Below are positions 14,663 through 23,862 of a DNA stretch of 32,282 bases, in pieces. This DNA comes from Pseudomonadales bacterium. Its GTDB lineage: Bacteria; Pseudomonadota; Gammaproteobacteria; Pseudomonadales; Azotimanducaceae. The position numbers were made by a program, and so were the translations under genes. The DNA lies in the NCBI GenBank assembly GCA_028280225.1, contig JANQMF010000069.1:1-32282 (forward strand), written 5' to 3'. Positions within the stretch are counted from its first letter, which is position 1. Every line of letters starts with the position of its first letter. Below the pieces are notes generated by a model. The model worked only from the letters and a program-made list of their open reading frames with translations, ran no database searches and was not told the DNA's origin.

Positions 14663-16583
14663 GGTTACTAAGTCCATGGAAAAACAGAGTCAACTGGTAT
14701 CAACCCGAAAATCTCTACATAAAGTCCTGCTTGCGGCAATGCACAAGTTGTGTGATGACATTTGGCAGTCCTTACCGGAAGTTATATTTACCAAGTCAGC
14801 AAACACAGATTCGGACATAGCACGGGCTGACTACCTGGAGTACATCCCTCATGTCCGATCTAATCGGTCGCAAATCAAAACGGCAATCGCGGAGGGGGTT
14901 CAGGCTGCATTTGATGCGGACAATACGCGGAAGGCGGATTCCGCATCCAGCTCGATGTTGCAGATCCTTGCGGAAGATGAAGAAATCGAAACCTCTATTC
15001 TCGTGACCAGTCTTGTTACAAGACTACAACTTGATCATACAACCGTGCTTGAAGCCATCAAAAGGTCCATCACCAGCCGGATGCCCGGATCGGCTAATCC
15101 GGTTGATCCTCACCGCATGATCAGCGTCTTTGTGCGGGCGATAGGACAAGAACCGCCGCGCCTGCAGGCGGTGATTGTGGAGGAGCTAAGCAGGGTTGCC
15201 CCCAAGGTATTTGCACAACTTCTGAGCAAAGTCACTGCAGTCCTTCAAATTGAGGGGTCGGGTTCGCGGCGCAACACCGCAACGGTTGAGCCGCATGGAA
15301 GCCGGCGTGGTGGTCGTGGTAGTGATGAATCGCCAACGATTCCTGAGGTGGCCGTACAACAGCTTGTGCAGTTGCAGCAGTTGGTTCCCAGCCCACCCGT
15401 TTCAGATAATCCGCTACATTGGAGCAATTGGGTGCACAGCCGTCACGAACAACTGGCAAATGTTACCCGTAACCTCAGCCCGGCGGGGCAACAAGCTTTT
15501 GAAGTGGCGGCTCAGGTGATCAATTCTGTGCTGACAGACTCAGACCTGTCCGTACCCGCCAGGCTGTTGATCGCGCGCCTGCAAGTCCCCGTAATCAAGT
15601 TGGCGATTGTGGACCCGGGTTTCTTGGAAAACGACCAGCACCCGGCCCGCTTATTCATGAACCTGCTGGCCGGGTGTGGGGTTGGCTGGGACGACGACCT
15701 GGAACGCACCGCAACCGACCGCTTGTACAAGAATTGCGAAAATGTTGTTAATTGGCTGGTAGAGACCTTTACAACGGACATTGACGTTTTTATTACGGCG
15801 GCGGAGAAGCTGCGCGCCATTCTTGCCTTGGCCAAAAAGCGGCAACAACTCATCGACCAACGTCTGGTCGAAGCAACAACGGGCAACGAGAAATTGACCG
15901 TGGCAAAAGAACATATTGACGGCATCATCAAACGGGTGACAAAAAACATTGACCTGTCGGCTGATCTTAAAGCGTTTGTTGACCACACTTTACATCGGGC
16001 ACTTGTCTTCGTGTACGTCCGCCACGGTGCCGTCAGCCAGGAATGGGAACAAGCCGCGGGAACTCTAAACAAGTTGGTACACCTGGAAGCATCCACGACG
16101 ATAGCACCGGTTGAGGCTGATGCGTTGCTCGAGTCCCTGCGTTACTGGTGCAAATTCGCCGGACTTCAAGACCTGGACGTCCAACAACAGCTCAACAACA
16201 CCCGCACTTATTTTGAGAACAGATGTAAGCATCAGAAAAAGGGTATTGGATACGAACTGCAAGAAGTCCCCGTGGAGAATCCCATTGAGCTTGAAGGTGT
16301 ACCGCAGGTGGAGCCCTTCCGCGCAGCGGAAGAGTTTATAGACTACCTGGACGTTGGCGACCTAGTTACCCTGACGACCAACCAGCAGGCCACCGAAGCT
16401 GTGCTGACAAAGATAAATGCGGACAAATTCACCTTTGCGTGCAAAAACGAAAAAGTGGAAATTCAACTGACCCGTGCAGAGATCGTAAAAATGTTTCGCC
16501 TTAACCGGATCTACTATACCGATGCAAACCTAACCATCTCCTCCCGCCTGGACCAATTGATCGGACACCTGATCCAACCCTAG
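14652..16583 (+). CDS. DUF1631 family protein
   Basis: The 643-residue product is recognised by its central block at about 299-346, LSVPARLLIARLQVPVIKL and then FLENDQHPARLFMNLL and GVGW, the core of DUF1631. Family members are often mislabelled thymidine phosphorylase, and their function is unknown. The N-terminal 200 residues are helical and less conserved. Residues about 203-225 form a basic Arg/Gly-rich linker. A C-terminal beta-rich segment (about 565-625, starting DVGDLVTLTT) resembles the PilZ-like end of the family but lacks the RxxxR and D/NxSxxG c-di-GMP motifs. The start is uncertain: TTG 14652 (AGAGGGG upstream, overlapping the sigma gene) or ATG 14676. It ends the operon and is followed by tandem repeats. 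Confidence 0.83.
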   Translation: MKTEVTKSMEKQSQLVSTRKSLHKVLLAAMHKLCDDIWQSLPEVIFTKSANTDSDIARADYLEYIPHVRSNRSQIKTAIAEGVQAAFDADNTRKADSASSSMLQILAEDEEIETSILVTSLVTRLQLDHTTVLEAIKRSITSRMPGSANPVDPHRMISVFVRAIGQEPPRLQAVIVEELSRVAPKVFAQLLSKVTAVLQIEGSGSRRNTATVEPHGSRRGGRGSDESPTIPEVAVQQLVQLQQLVPSPPVSDNPLHWSNWVHSRHEQLANVTRNLSPAGQQAFEVAAQVINSVLTDSDLSVPARLLIARLQVPVIKLAIVDPGFLENDQHPARLFMNLLAGCGVGWDDDLERTATDRLYKNCENVVNWLVETFTTDIDVFITAAEKLRAILALAKKRQQLIDQRLVEATTGNEKLTVAKEHIDGIIKRVTKNIDLSADLKAFVDHTLHRALVFVYVRHGAVSQEWEQAAGTLNKLVHLEASTTIAPVEADALLESLRYWCKFAGLQDLDVQQQLNNTRTYFENRCKHQKKGIGYELQEVPVENPIELEGVPQVEPFRAAEEFIDYLDVGDLVTLTTNQQATEAVLTKINADKFTFACKNEKVEIQLTRAEIVKMFRLNRIYYTDANLTISSRLDQLIGHLIQP

Positions 16584-16612
16584 TCACCCCGCAACCCTCA
16601 ACCACCTCCACA

Positions 16613-16942
16613 CCCAGCAAATGGTCACCGAACCTCAAATCAGTCCCCAATCACCTCACCACCCAGTGAATGGTTAAATACCCGAGCCTAAATTCAGCCC
16701 CCGATCACCCCACCACCCAGCAGGTGGTTAAACACCGAACCTCAAATCAGCCCCCGATCACCCTACCATCCAGCAAATGTTCAAATACCCGAGCCCAAAC
16801 TCAGCCCCCGGTCACCCCACCACCCAGCAAATGGTCAAATATCCGAGCCTAAATTCAGCCCTCGATCACCCCACCACCCAGCAGGTGGTTAAACACCGAA
16901 CCTCAAATCAGCCCCCGATCACCCTAACCCCCAGGCAAGTGG
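16613..16942. repeat. Tandem array of six 49-54 bp units plus a partial seventh
   Basis: Units begin at 16613, 16662, 16716, 16769, 16823 and 16877, with a broken unit at 16930. Two sub-types occur in the order B-A-B-A-A-B. Type A carries ATACCCGAGCCTAAATTCAG and type B carries ACACCGAACCTCAAATCAG. All share a CCCAGCA..TGGT start and a CCCCGATCACCC end. The array is C-rich on the plus strand and has no spacers. Unit lengths are not consistently multiples of three, so it is not a coding repeat. It lies immediately past the DUF1631 stop. Confidence 0.9.
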
Positions 16943-17004
16943 CGCGCGTGAACCCTCCCCAAAAAAGGAAATGGGGACAATCTCTCAGCAGGCAAAGGCG
17001 GTGT

Positions 17005-17099
17005 TCAGGGTAAGCTGTTTTCAAACCGTCGGCGACAGGACGTCGCCGCCGGAGCGTACAGGGATGTATTCACAGCGATTTGAAAACAGCTTACCCTGA
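17005..17099. repeat. 95-bp palindromic intergenic element with 21-bp perfect arms
   Basis: TCAGGGTAAGCTGTTTTCAAA (17005-17025) is the exact reverse complement of 17079-17099. Nested inside is a second hairpin, CGGCGAC-AGGAC-GTCGCCG (17030-17048). The layout (long perfect arms, nested GC-rich hairpin, intergenic place) is that of REP/MITE-like elements. No second copy was seen in the window and no transposase is near. Confidence 0.85.
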
Positions 17100-17198
17100 T
17101 CACAGCCACTCTCTACCAGAGCCAGAGCCATCACCCATCACCCATCACCAACCCCCAACCCCAAGCCATTCCTCCCCATTTCCCCTAAACTACCCCTC
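17100..17198. other. Low-complexity spacer before the K+ channel gene
   Basis: It is C/A-rich with a CATCACC microsatellite (CATCACCCATCACCCATCACC, near 17130-17150) and CCCCAACC runs. No clear promoter or ribosome-binding site was seen before the ATG at 17199. Confidence 0.5.
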
Positions 17199-18050
17199 AT
17201 GGAATTCAACAAACAAACCGTCCGCACCATTATTTTCGAAGCAGATACCCCCGCAGGTAAGGCTTTTGATGTCTGGCTGATTGTTCTGATCCTGCTCAGC
17301 GTGGCAGCGGTGATGTTGGATACGGTGGATGAAATCCATGCCAAGTACGGCACTTGGTTGTATGCGGCGGAGTGGATCTTCACCATCATTTTTACCATCG
17401 AATATGGGTTGCGGCTGTGGTGTATTCAAAACCCGGGTCTGTATGCCCGCAGTTTTTATGGCATTGTTGATCTGTTGGGCATTTTGCCGACTTATCTGAG
17501 CCTGTGGCTGGCGGGCAGCCAATATTTTCTGGTGGTGCGTGTTATCCGCGTGTTACGGGTTTTTCGGGTGCTGCGCATGGTGCGTTATGTGGGTGAGGCA
17601 GAGCTGATCTCCCAGGCCCTGCTGGCCAGCCGGCGCAAAATTACGGTATTTGTCTGTTCGGTCCTGGCCCTGGTGGTGATCTTCGGATCACTGATGTACT
17701 TGGTTGAAGGGGGTAACAACCCCGGCTTTGCCAGTATTCCAGACAGCATTTATTGGGCCGTGACCACTATGACAACGGTAGGGTACGGGGACATTACGCC
17801 CCACTCCCCCATTGGCAGAGGCCTGGCCACGATTATCATGATCATGGGTTATGGCATCATCGCCGTGCCAACGGGTATTGTGACCCTGGAGCTGAATGAA
17901 GCTAACCGCCGTCGGGCCAATACCCGTACCTGTCCGGCCTGCTCCGCGGAAGGCCACTCCAGGGAGGCGGCGTTCTGCTGGCGGTGTGGTCAACACCTGT
18001 TCCGGGAAGTTGCCCCTGCCCAGGCCCCCACGGACGACAAGACCGGATAA
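17199..18050 (+). CDS. Voltage-gated potassium channel (ion transporter family) with C-terminal zinc ribbon
   Basis: The 283-residue product is a six-transmembrane channel subunit. S1 is around residues 24-41 and S2 around 52-73. The S4 voltage sensor (114-129) reads [16 protein letters not shown], with an arginine at nearly every third position. The pore helix with selectivity filter TTVGYGD (192-198) marks K+ selectivity. S6 follows. After S6 a cytoplasmic tail carries CPAC...CWRC, two Cys pairs spaced as a zinc ribbon. It would be a tetramer in the inner membrane. The zinc ribbon occurs in some gammaproteobacterial relatives, but its role is unknown. The gene starts the housekeeping stretch right of the repeats. 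Confidence 0.92.
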   Translation: MEFNKQTVRTIIFEADTPAGKAFDVWLIVLILLSVAAVMLDTVDEIHAKYGTWLYAAEWIFTIIFTIEYGLRLWCIQNPGLYARSFYGIVDLLGILPTYLSLWLAGSQYFLVVRVIRVLRVFRVLRMVRYVGEAELISQALLASRRKITVFVCSVLALVVIFGSLMYLVEGGNNPGFASIPDSIYWAVTTMTTVGYGDITPHSPIGRGLATIIMIMGYGIIAVPTGIVTLELNEANRRRANTRTCPACSAEGHSREAAFCWRCGQHLFREVAPAQAPTDDKTG

Positions 18051-18109
18051 TTTGGGGAAATTTCAGGCAAACTATTGCCTTCCAACTGCATACCTATCGG
18101 CTGTTAAAT

Positions 18110-20773
18110 ATGAGCTTAAATTCCTTTAAATCCAAACAAACCCTGACCGTAAACGGCCGGGATTATGACTATTTCAGCCTGCCCCATGCCCGGGGGTTGG
18201 GTGATATCTCCCGGCTGCCGGTGACGCTGAAAATCCTGTTAGAAAACTTGTTGCGCCACGAAGATGATAATTCGGTTAAGGCGGAGGATATTGAAAAACT
18301 CAGCGGTTGGGCGGATGCCCCCCCGGCGGCAGAGGAGATCGCTTATCGCCCGGCGCGGGTGTTGATGCAAGACTTTACCGGCGTGCCCGCGGTTGCAGAC
18401 CTGGCGGCCATGCGCTCGGTGGCGGTGGATGCCGGATATGATCCTGGAATTATTAATCCACTGTCGCCGGTGGACCTGGTCATCGATCACTCGGTCATGG
18501 TGGATAAATTTGGGCATGAGGATGCATTTGCGGCAAACGTGGCTCTGGAGATGTCCCGCAACCGGGAACGTTACCGCTTCCTGCGCTGGGGACAGACTGC
18601 CTTTGAAAACTTCAGCGTGGTTCCGCCGGGTACGGGTATCTGTCATCAGGTTAATTTGGAATTTCTGGCCAAGGCCGTGTGGACCAGGGAAGAAGACGGC
18701 CGCACGGTCGCCTACCCGGATACCCTGGTCGGCACAGATTCCCACACCACAATGATTAACGGTTTGGGTGTTCTGGGCTGGGGAGTTGGTGGTATCGAAG
18801 CTGAAGCGGCCATGTTGGGCCAGCCCATATCCATGCTCATCCCCGAGGTCGTGGGGTTTAAGCTCACCGGCAAAACCCGGGACGGCATCACCGCCACGGA
18901 TGTGGTATTGGTGGTGGTTGAAATGCTGCGTGCCAAGGGTGTGGTCGGCAAATTTGTGGAGTTTTTCGGCAGCGGGCTGGATAACCTGACCTTGGCGGAT
19001 CAGGCCACCATCGCCAACATGGCACCGGAATATGGTGCAACTTGCGGCTTTTTCCCCATTGATGCCGAAACCCTGAACTATCTGCGTCTGACTAACCGGG
19101 ATGAGCAGACCGTTGCCCTGGTGGAAGCATACGCCAAGGCCCAGGGTATGTTCAGGGATACGGATTTTGTCGACCCGGTATACAGTGATACGTTGGAGCT
19201 GGATCTATCCACCGTGGTGCCGAGCCTGGCCGGGCCAAAAAGGCCCCAGGACCGGGTTGCCATGAACCGTATGAAACAGGCTTTTGGCGACGGCCTGGCG
19301 CTCCAGGGGCGCACGGAGTTACGCTCGGTCCCGGTATCGGACAAGGACTATGAGCTGACTGATGGTGATGTGGTCATTGCCGCAATTACATCCTGTACCA
19401 ATACCTCTAATCCGGCGGTGATGTGTGGTGCCGGTCTGGTTGCCCGCAAAGCTGCCGCCAGGGGTCTGAAGGTCAAACCCTGGGTCAAAACGTCATTGGC
19501 ACCCGGCTCCAAAGTGGTCACCGAATACCTTGAAGCGACGGGCTTGCAGGACGCGCTGGACAATTTGGGTTTTAACCTGGTGGGATACGGGTGCACCACC
19601 TGTATTGGCAACTCCGGTCCGCTGCCGGAACATATTTCCGCGGCCATTAACTCGGGTGACTTAGTGGTTTCGTCGGTATTGTCCGGTAACAGAAACTTTG
19701 AAGGCCGGGTTCATCAGGAAGTGCGCAGCAATTGGCTGGCTTCGCCGCCCCTGGTCGTGGCTTATGCCCTGGCAGGTACCACAAGCATTAATCTGGATAC
19801 CGAGCCCCTTGCTCAGGACCCGGATGGCAATGATGTGATGTTGGCGGATATCTGGCCCAGCAACGATGAAATTGCTGAAGTGGTCAAGGAAGTGTCCATG
19901 GACATGTTTGATCAGCAGTATGCGGATGTATTTACGGGTCCGGAAGAGTGGCGGGCCATTGAAGTAGAATCCGCAGGCACCTATGGCTGGGAAGATTCCA
20001 CCTATATCAAACAACCGCCTTTTTTCAGTGTTGGCGGGGATCTGGACCAGCAGATCGGGGTTCAGGGGGCACGGGTGCTGGCCTTGCTTGGAGATTCGGT
20101 GACCACGGACCACATTTCTCCCGCCGGTGCCATCCAGCCGGACAGTCCGGCGGGTCACTATCTCCAACAACACGGTGTAGACGTAGTGGACTTTAATTCT
20201 TATGGCTCCCGCCGGGGTAACCACGAGGTTATGATGCGGGGCACCTTTGCCAATATTCGTATTCGCAACGAAATGGTCCCGGGGGTGGAAGGCGGGTATA
20301 CCCGCCATGTACCCAGCGGTGACCAGTTGAGTATTTACGATGCAGCCATGCGTTATCAGGGTGAGGGCACCCCCCTGGTGGTGATTGGCGGCAAGGAGTA
20401 CGGCACCGGTTCCAGCCGCGACTGGGCAGCCAAGGGCACACGCCTGTTGGGGGTCAAGGCGGTGCTGGTGGAAAGTTACGAACGTATCCACCGGTCAAAC
20501 TTAATTGGCATGGGTGTCCTGCCGCTGCAGTTCAAAGCCGGCACAAACCGCACGAGCCTTGGGCTGACTGGGGATGAAATTATTGACATCAAGCTGCTGG
20601 ATGCAACGGAAAAACCTCGTCAGGAAATTGAGGTGACCATCCACCGGGCAGCGGGTGGACAAGAGAAAATTCTGGTGGATAGCCGCCTGGATACCGATAA
20701 CGAAATTGCCTACTTTAAGAGTGGTGGCATCCTGCAGTACGTGCTCAACAACTTGATATCACAGGCAAATTAG
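18110..20773 (+). CDS. acnA: Aconitate hydratase A
   Basis: The 887-residue product is close to E. coli AcnA (891). ATG 18110 was chosen because [25 protein letters not shown] matches the family's N-terminus; a longer reading would run into the channel gene. Cys429 ([10 protein letters not shown]), Cys495 and Cys498 ([14 protein letters not shown]) are the three [4Fe-4S] cluster ligands. [25 protein letters not shown] and [15 protein letters not shown] are substrate-binding and swivel-domain motifs. It converts citrate to isocitrate in the TCA cycle. The ribosome-binding site is weak. A HAD phosphatase gene starts 20 bp downstream, likely in the same operon. Confidence 0.97.
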   Translation: MSLNSFKSKQTLTVNGRDYDYFSLPHARGLGDISRLPVTLKILLENLLRHEDDNSVKAEDIEKLSGWADAPPAAEEIAYRPARVLMQDFTGVPAVADLAAMRSVAVDAGYDPGIINPLSPVDLVIDHSVMVDKFGHEDAFAANVALEMSRNRERYRFLRWGQTAFENFSVVPPGTGICHQVNLEFLAKAVWTREEDGRTVAYPDTLVGTDSHTTMINGLGVLGWGVGGIEAEAAMLGQPISMLIPEVVGFKLTGKTRDGITATDVVLVVVEMLRAKGVVGKFVEFFGSGLDNLTLADQATIANMAPEYGATCGFFPIDAETLNYLRLTNRDEQTVALVEAYAKAQGMFRDTDFVDPVYSDTLELDLSTVVPSLAGPKRPQDRVAMNRMKQAFGDGLALQGRTELRSVPVSDKDYELTDGDVVIAAITSCTNTSNPAVMCGAGLVARKAAARGLKVKPWVKTSLAPGSKVVTEYLEATGLQDALDNLGFNLVGYGCTTCIGNSGPLPEHISAAINSGDLVVSSVLSGNRNFEGRVHQEVRSNWLASPPLVVAYALAGTTSINLDTEPLAQDPDGNDVMLADIWPSNDEIAEVVKEVSMDMFDQQYADVFTGPEEWRAIEVESAGTYGWEDSTYIKQPPFFSVGGDLDQQIGVQGARVLALLGDSVTTDHISPAGAIQPDSPAGHYLQQHGVDVVDFNSYGSRRGNHEVMMRGTFANIRIRNEMVPGVEGGYTRHVPSGDQLSIYDAAMRYQGEGTPLVVIGGKEYGTGSSRDWAAKGTRLLGVKAVLVESYERIHRSNLIGMGVLPLQFKAGTNRTSLGLTGDEIIDIKLLDATEKPRQEIEVTIHRAAGGQEKILVDSRLDTDNEIAYFKSGGILQYVLNNLISQAN

Positions 20774-20793
20774 TCACAAGATCCGAGAATAAT

Positions 20794-21462
20794 ATGTCCT
20801 TTGTTCCGGAAGGTGTCATATTTGATATGGATGGCACCCTGCTGGACTCCGAACGCCTGGCGCGGGCCTGTTTCTTGCGGGCCTGGCAGGACCTGGACCT
20901 GGGTGAGGTCGATATTGAAATCTACAACCGGTGCATTGGCTGTACCGGTGAAGAGTCCCGGCGCATTATGGAGGCGGGTTTTGGGCCGGACTTTGACTAT
21001 GTCGCCATGGAAGCGCGCTGGTCGTACCACTATCACGCTTGCCTCGACCGGCAACCCGTACCGGTGCTGCCCGGAGTGGAAGACCTGTTGCAACACCTGC
21101 GGGCACTGGGCATTCCCATGGCAGTGGCAACCTCCAGCCGTCGACCAACCGTGGAAAAGAAGCTTGCCGGTGCCGGTATCGCCGGCTACTTTTCTTACCT
21201 GGTGTGTGGGGGAGAAGCTGCCCGGGGAAAACCCTTTCCACACCCCTATCTCAGAGCGGCGCAACAATTGGCTTTACCGGCACAACGCTGTTGGGCGGTG
21301 GAAGATTCGGAGAATGGGGTGCGCTCGGCCAGGGCGGCAGGCATGGTGGTGTTTCAAATACCCAACGAAATTGCACCCAACCAGGCGCTTGTTAACCTGG
21401 GTCACCACATCCTGCCCTCGGCAACAGATCTGCTGCAACGTCTAAAGTCTCTGCGGCGCTGA
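20794..21462 (+). CDS. HAD-superfamily phosphatase (beta-phosphoglucomutase/phosphoglycolate phosphatase-like)
   Basis: The 222-residue product has the four HAD motifs: FDMDGTLLD (nucleophile Asp11, acid Asp13), AVATSSRRP (motif II Ser/Thr), the lysine of GKPFPHPYL (motif III) and VEDSENGVRSARAAGM (motif IV). A four-helix C1 cap sits between motifs I and II. SSRRPTVEKKL and GKPFPHPYL resemble the YniC/GPH-type subfamily. The physiological substrate is unknown. It lies 20 bp after acnA. Confidence 0.9.
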   Translation: MSFVPEGVIFDMDGTLLDSERLARACFLRAWQDLDLGEVDIEIYNRCIGCTGEESRRIMEAGFGPDFDYVAMEARWSYHYHACLDRQPVPVLPGVEDLLQHLRALGIPMAVATSSRRPTVEKKLAGAGIAGYFSYLVCGGEAARGKPFPHPYLRAAQQLALPAQRCWAVEDSENGVRSARAAGMVVFQIPNEIAPNQALVNLGHHILPSATDLLQRLKSLRR

Positions 21463-21745
21463 GAACACTGTCACAACCTGTCCGGTTGCTTGTCGCAAGC
21501 AGCGATAATGTGAAACGGGTCCGGGGCCGGCACTAAAGGTTTGGACTATGGTCTAACCACAGGATTTATGTTGTACCTGCCGAGAGTATAGTTGTGATTA
21601 ATCGTAATCAGTCCCGCATGATCGCCCAGGAAAGGCGTAACATGTCACCCTACCGAAAACAAAAAACCGCTTACGCCGGGGTCAGACACCCGCATAATCA
21701 AGGCAATCAGCCTGTGCAAAGGACCGTCCACCCAAACGCTAATCG
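21463..21745. other. Convergent spacer with one short palindrome
   Basis: There is no credible gene in the 283 bp. The one notable element is TGATTA-ATCG-TAATCA at 21595-21610, of operator size, but both flanking genes end here, so its role is unclear. Confidence 0.4.
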
Positions 21746-22528
21746 CTAAACTTGACGTTTACGCGCGGTGGGTGATTTGCGGCCGGCGGCTTTTGGCCCT
21801 GCCGGTTTGCGGTGTGTTTTTGCCTGATCCAGGAATTTGGCGGCAAGTTTGGGTCCAACCCCGGCGTCTTCGTGTTTAAAAAACACATAAGCCTGCTTGG
21901 CGCCACCGGTTGAGATTGCGTTGTGCCATTTAGCCAGGGCAGCGGGGGTATACTTGGTGGCCCGCAACCGCACGTAAAGCAGGTCAGCCTTGGGTAGCAA
22001 CAGTTTTTGCCGGCGGGGTGAAGCGTCATCATGAGAAATCACCCGGGCATGGCCATGGTCCAGCAATATGTCATCAACGCCAGGCTCCAGCCAGGATTCG
22101 TGTCTGAATTCAAAAGCTGCGGGAAAATCCGCGGGTAAAAGCGCCATAAACGTTTTTAAGCGCTCATCATCCCGTTTGAGATTAGGGGGTAGTTGAAACA
22201 GCACCGCGCCCAGCTTTGTGCCTAAAACTTCAGCGCGCTTGACCAGATATTCTGTAGTTTCTCCAGCATCCCGTAACCGGCTGAAGTGTGTTATGCGGCG
22301 GGAGGCCTTAATCACAAAGCGGAAATCAGCCGGAACCGCGTCCCGCCAGGCTTCCACTACATGGGTTTTGGGCATGCGGTAAAAGGTGTTGTTAATCTCC
22401 ACCGTGGGTAGTTTGCCCGCGTAGTAGGACAACCACTGGGCTTGGGCAAGGTTGGCCGGATAAAAGTTACCCTGCCAGCCTTTGTAGCTGTAACCGCTTG
22501 TTCCAGCACGAATTTTTGTTGCCATCAT
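21746..22528 (-). CDS. DUF72 (YecE-like) family protein
   Basis: The 260-residue product has the TIM-barrel-like DUF72 pattern: IRAGTSGYSYKGWQGNFYP at the start, VEINNTFYRMP, FRFVIKASRRITH, LGAVLFQLPPNLKRDDERL, AAFEFRHESW and YVRLRATKY. The function of the family is unproven. The last roughly 25 residues, rich in Lys/Arg/Pro/Ala, form a basic tail that may bind nucleic acid. Start ATG 22528 is followed by a second ATG one codon on. Confidence 0.88.
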   Translation of the reverse strand: MMATKIRAGTSGYSYKGWQGNFYPANLAQAQWLSYYAGKLPTVEINNTFYRMPKTHVVEAWRDAVPADFRFVIKASRRITHFSRLRDAGETTEYLVKRAEVLGTKLGAVLFQLPPNLKRDDERLKTFMALLPADFPAAFEFRHESWLEPGVDDILLDHGHARVISHDDASPRRQKLLLPKADLLYVRLRATKYTPAALAKWHNAISTGGAKQAYVFFKHEDAGVGPKLAAKFLDQAKTHRKPAGPKAAGRKSPTARKRQV

Positions 22529-22625
22529 CCACCTCCCGGCCGGGTCTCATCCGGTGGGCTGAAGATACGCTTTTTTAGCGGTTTTGCAATCTTGTGCGCT
22601 GCGCTGGTTTTCGGCTGTCCTGGGC

Positions 22626-23066
22626 CTAATCCTCCGGAATTAAGCCCATTAACTGTGCCGGGGTCAGGGACAAGGAGTTGACAACGTCGTTAAAGAAGGA
22701 AATTTCTCGATCGCTTACCCGCCCGTCAGCGTTAATCACCTCGGCCAGGGCCTGAGCAATGGCCAGCCGGTCGTCGGGTCCCAGTTTTTTGGCTGAGGTA
22801 TTCAGATACTTGTCCAGCGGGGCTTTTTCGTAAATTCTGGAATTGGCGGCCACCCGGACATCAGCGGCGGGAAAGTCCTCTCCGGTTTTGGCCTGCAGCA
22901 CCTCCCGTACTTTTTCGACCTCAATGGCCTTGATGTTGGTATCTGCTGCCGTGGCCCGGGCCAAGGTCATCAGCATCACCTCTTTTGCGAGTTGGGCTTG
23001 TTCTTCCGGCGTAGGATCGGTACCGCCGAAAATTTTCAGTACACCCGCCAAGCTCGCAATGCTCAT
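22626..23066 (-). CDS. TerB-family protein
   Basis: The 146-residue all-helical protein has the TerB pattern: VMLMTLARATAADTNIKAIEVEKVREVL and, near the end, AEVINADGRVSDREISFFNDVV, with the acidic ADG-x-x-S-x-x-E metal-like loop. TerB proteins accompany tellurite resistance and membrane stress genes but also occur alone, as here. No ter operon is near. There is a 77-bp gap to the YceI gene on the same strand. Confidence 0.82.
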   Translation of the reverse strand: MSIASLAGVLKIFGGTDPTPEEQAQLAKEVMLMTLARATAADTNIKAIEVEKVREVLQAKTGEDFPAADVRVAANSRIYEKAPLDKYLNTSAKKLGPDDRLAIAQALAEVINADGRVSDREISFFNDVVNSLSLTPAQLMGLIPED

Positions 23067-23143
23067 AATCTTCTTCCATTATGGTTTTTCGTACCGCTAT
23101 TCTTTCGCGATGTGGCCCTGGGAGTCAATGTGAGATTAGCAAA

Positions 23144-23794
23144 CTATTCCCTGCCATTGGGGCCGGTTTTCCCGGCGGTTTTGTACCCCTGCCGGACGAA
23201 GGTACCGTCAACCACCACCTGAACCTGATCCGGCGCAAAACCCGGCAGGGCGCTCATATCGTAGCTGGAGCGTTTAAATGATCCTTCCGCGTGAAAGACC
23301 ACATGGTCCGGCGGGTCGGCTAAGTCCGGCATCCCCGCAGGGAAGGTTACCGTTAAGGTCAGGGGTTGGTTAATCGCCTTAATTTTAAGTAAACCCTCCA
23401 CTTGCACAGACCCCTGGGGGGTGGGGGTTAACCTGGCGTTCGGGTTGGTCCTGAACAGCGCCAGGGGGTGGTTGTTTGAGTCGAACCATTCACGGCCCCG
23501 CAACATGTTTTCAACCAGAGGATTCAAAACGTCAACGCTGGCCGTGGCCAGAGTCACTTCCAGTACCCCGGCAGCCAGGTTGTGCTGGGGAAAACTTAAT
23601 CGTGCATCGGCCACACGAAATTTGCCCCGGGTTTGTCCTACCCTGAAACGTACCTGGGTCTGCTCACGATCCAGATTGTAGCTGAGCTGAGCATCCTGGT
23701 AAGCAACGTTGGCCAGATTGTTTTCCAGCAGCGCAATGTCGGCACATGCGGACAACAGCACAACCACGGGTAAGATCTTTGGTGCAATACTCAA
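23144..23794 (-). CDS. YceI-like lipoprotein
   Basis: The 216-residue product begins with a lipoprotein signal ending LLSAC (Cys17). The rest follows the YceI beta-barrel pattern: YNLDREQTQVRFRVGQTRGKFRVADARLSF, VEVTLATASVDV-like strand, LRGREWFDSNNHPLALF and VEGLLKIKAINQPLTLTVTF. YceI proteins bind isoprenoid or lipid ligands in the periplasm. It is divergent from the DUF3750 gene with a 68-bp spacer. Confidence 0.85.
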   Translation of the reverse strand: MSIAPKILPVVVLLSACADIALLENNLANVAYQDAQLSYNLDREQTQVRFRVGQTRGKFRVADARLSFPQHNLAAGVLEVTLATASVDVLNPLVENMLRGREWFDSNNHPLALFRTNPNARLTPTPQGSVQVEGLLKIKAINQPLTLTVTFPAGMPDLADPPDHVVFHAEGSFKRSSYDMSALPGFAPDQVQVVVDGTFVRQGYKTAGKTGPNGRE

Positions 23795-23862
23795 ACGGGC
23801 CGCCGGGTGGGTTACAATGGGCTTTTATGGTACGCCAATGTTTGTGAACAAAAACCAAACAG

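Noticed and set aside
16613-16942. Possible CRISPR array
   Set aside because: Units abut without unique spacers and differ internally; no cas genes are near.
16670-17013. Open frames through the tandem repeats (60 and 78 codons)
   Set aside because: They are products of the repeat having few stops. Unit lengths of 53 and 54 bp shift the frame, and the translations look random.
19661-20491. Long open frame of 276 codons on the minus strand inside acnA
   Set aside because: It lies wholly within the well-matched acnA coding strand and has no recognisable domain.
20801-21445. Second long frame over the HAD phosphatase gene
   Set aside because: The +1 frame has a random-looking product, while the other frame holds all four HAD motifs.
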